Assembly (NCBI RefSeq): GCF_014638915.1
Contig: NZ_BMFQ01000001.1
Span: forward strand, 186,001 to 250,000
DNA: 64,000 bases
Direction of reading: 5' to 3'
Source of the DNA: Xanthomarina arctica
Lineage (GTDB): Bacteria > Bacteroidota > Bacteroidia > Flavobacteriales > Flavobacteriaceae
A program made the translations under genes and the position numbers. This document shows, one piece after another, positions 63,456 to 64,000 of the stretch (position 1 is the first letter of the stretch; each line of letters begins with the position of its first letter). The notes under the pieces are model-generated. The model did not search any database and had not been told where the DNA came from. It was given only the letters and a program-made list of their open reading frames with translations.

Positions 63456-63480
63456 GAGATTCCCATCTTCGCAGGAATTA
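63456..63480. repeat. REP-like short repeat after the oxidase subunit I gene
   Basis: GAGATTCCCATCTTCGCAGGAATTA carries the ATTCC...GGAAT ends and CTTCGCAGG core of a repeat found often between flavobacterial genes. It abuts the stop codon of the subunit I gene. Confidence 0.45.
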
Positions 63481-63482
63481 GT

Positions 63483-64000
63483 TTAATGTTGAAGTTCTTC
63501 TTCACCTTCTTTTAAAGGAACGTTTTGTGGTACGAAATCGACATCATGTCCTGGTTTACTATAATCGTAAGCCCAACGGTATACATGAGGAATTTCACCT
63601 GGCCAGTTTCCGTGAATATGTTTCACAGGAGCAGTCCATTCTAAAGTTGTAGATCTCCAAGGGTTTTGAGGCGCCTTTTTTCCGAAGAACATACTTCCAA
63701 AGAAATTATATAAGAATACTAGTTGGAATACCCCTCCAATGATAGCAAACACCGTTATTACAACGTTAACATTCGCTAAATCGTCAAATAATGGGAAATT
63801 AGAGTTTGTATAATAACGTCTTGGTAAACCTGCCATTCCAATAAAATGCATTGGGAAGAACACACCGTAAGCACAGATAGCTGTAACCCAGAAGTGAATG
63901 TAACCTAAGTTTTTATTCATCATTCTACCAAACATTCTTGGATACCAATGGTAAACCCCAGCAAACATCCCGTAAAGAGCAGAAATACCCATTACTAAGT
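63483..64000 (-). CDS. ctaD: Cytochrome c oxidase subunit I, C-terminal part (continues past the window)
   Basis: The last ~170 residues of a heme-copper oxidase subunit I. The sequence includes MFAGVYHWYPRMFGRMMNKN, FFPMHFIGMAGLPRRYYTNS and the C-terminal helix VNVVITVFAIIGGVFQLVFL, then the soluble tail APQNPWRSTTLEWTAP that is typical of A-type subunit I. The 5' part, with the metal-ligand histidines, lies beyond 64000, so this is a window edge, not a truncation. Two tandem terminators follow. Subunits III, IV and CtaB are encoded about 20 kb away. Confidence 0.92.
   Translation of the reverse strand, partial: LVMGISALYGMFAGVYHWYPRMFGRMMNKNLGYIHFWVTAICAYGVFFPMHFIGMAGLPRRYYTNSNFPLFDDLANVNVVITVFAIIGGVFQLVFLYNFFGSMFFGKKAPQNPWRSTTLEWTAPVKHIHGNWPGEIPHVYRWAYDYSKPGHDVDFVPQNVPLKEGEEELQH

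Noticed and set aside
63483-64000. Truncated cytochrome oxidase subunit I
   Set aside because: The frame runs through the window edge, so it is cut by the window, not by mutation.
1-64000. tRNA, rRNA, CRISPR, insertion sequence or integrase
   Set aside because: No cloverleaf with a TTC loop, no regular repeat-spacer array and no transposase or integrase frame was seen on either strand.

Overview
The window is ordinary chromosome of an AT-rich marine-type Flavobacteriaceae bacterium (Bacteroidota). The lineage is inferred from SprA of the gliding/type IX secretion machinery, a PorP/SprF-family protein, a short 287-residue primary sigma factor, promoter -7 elements of the form TAnnTTTG, near absence of Shine-Dalgarno sequences, the crtI-crtB-crtZ-crtY carotenoid cluster, and the order maeB-ruvA-sprA-gcvH-vanZ-tonB. 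No species can be named from the sequence. I see no phage, transposon, CRISPR array, rRNA or tRNA.

Layout. 1-5136: end of an AsmA-like protein, rpoD, rpsU, a GNAT acetyltransferase, a DUF2797 protein and a GH3-like adenylating enzyme, followed by a 337-bp structured gap. 5474-11494: the most interesting block. A CarH-type MerR/B12 photoreceptor-repressor is divergent from a three-domain fasciclin lipoprotein, followed by crtI, crtB, crtZ and crtY (a predicted zeaxanthin pathway). The divergent gap carries two matched dyads lying over the fasciclin promoter. 11499-17666 (minus): GNAT, clpX, clpP, trigger factor, a small membrane protein, an alpha/beta hydrolase and pdxJ. 17756-26019 (plus): CBS protein, nadK, an outer-membrane barrel, uppS, bamA, two Skp/OmpH chaperones and murI, largely an envelope-assembly run. 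26047-28198 (minus): a DUF6265 lipoprotein gene with a damaged start, gamma carbonic anhydrase and a PorP/SprF protein. 28446-33038 (plus): Nfu scaffold, dodecin, DUF255 thioredoxin-fold protein, DUF1304 protein and MscS. 33040-39453 (minus): tsaB and a MacAB-TolC-like export operon. 39534-44991 (minus): cytochrome oxidase assembly and caa3-type subunits (SCO, SCO-like partner, DUF420, subunit IV, two subunit III proteins, heme O synthase). 45013-49684 (minus): three TonB-C-domain proteins, one fused to an outer-membrane barrel, then VanZ and gcvH. 49746-63256 (minus): sprA, ruvA, maeB, queG, a cytochrome P450 and ruvB. 63483-end: 3' part of the cytochrome oxidase subunit I gene.

Main points of interest: (1) a candidate light/B12 switch with all signature residues and a two-dyad operator whose centres are 53 bp apart, five helical turns; (2) a TonB-C domain fused to an outer-membrane barrel beside two tonB genes; (3) a lipoprotein gene that has lost its reading frame at the start codon; (4) small REP-like hairpins, one of which has probably created a false upstream start for a hydrolase.
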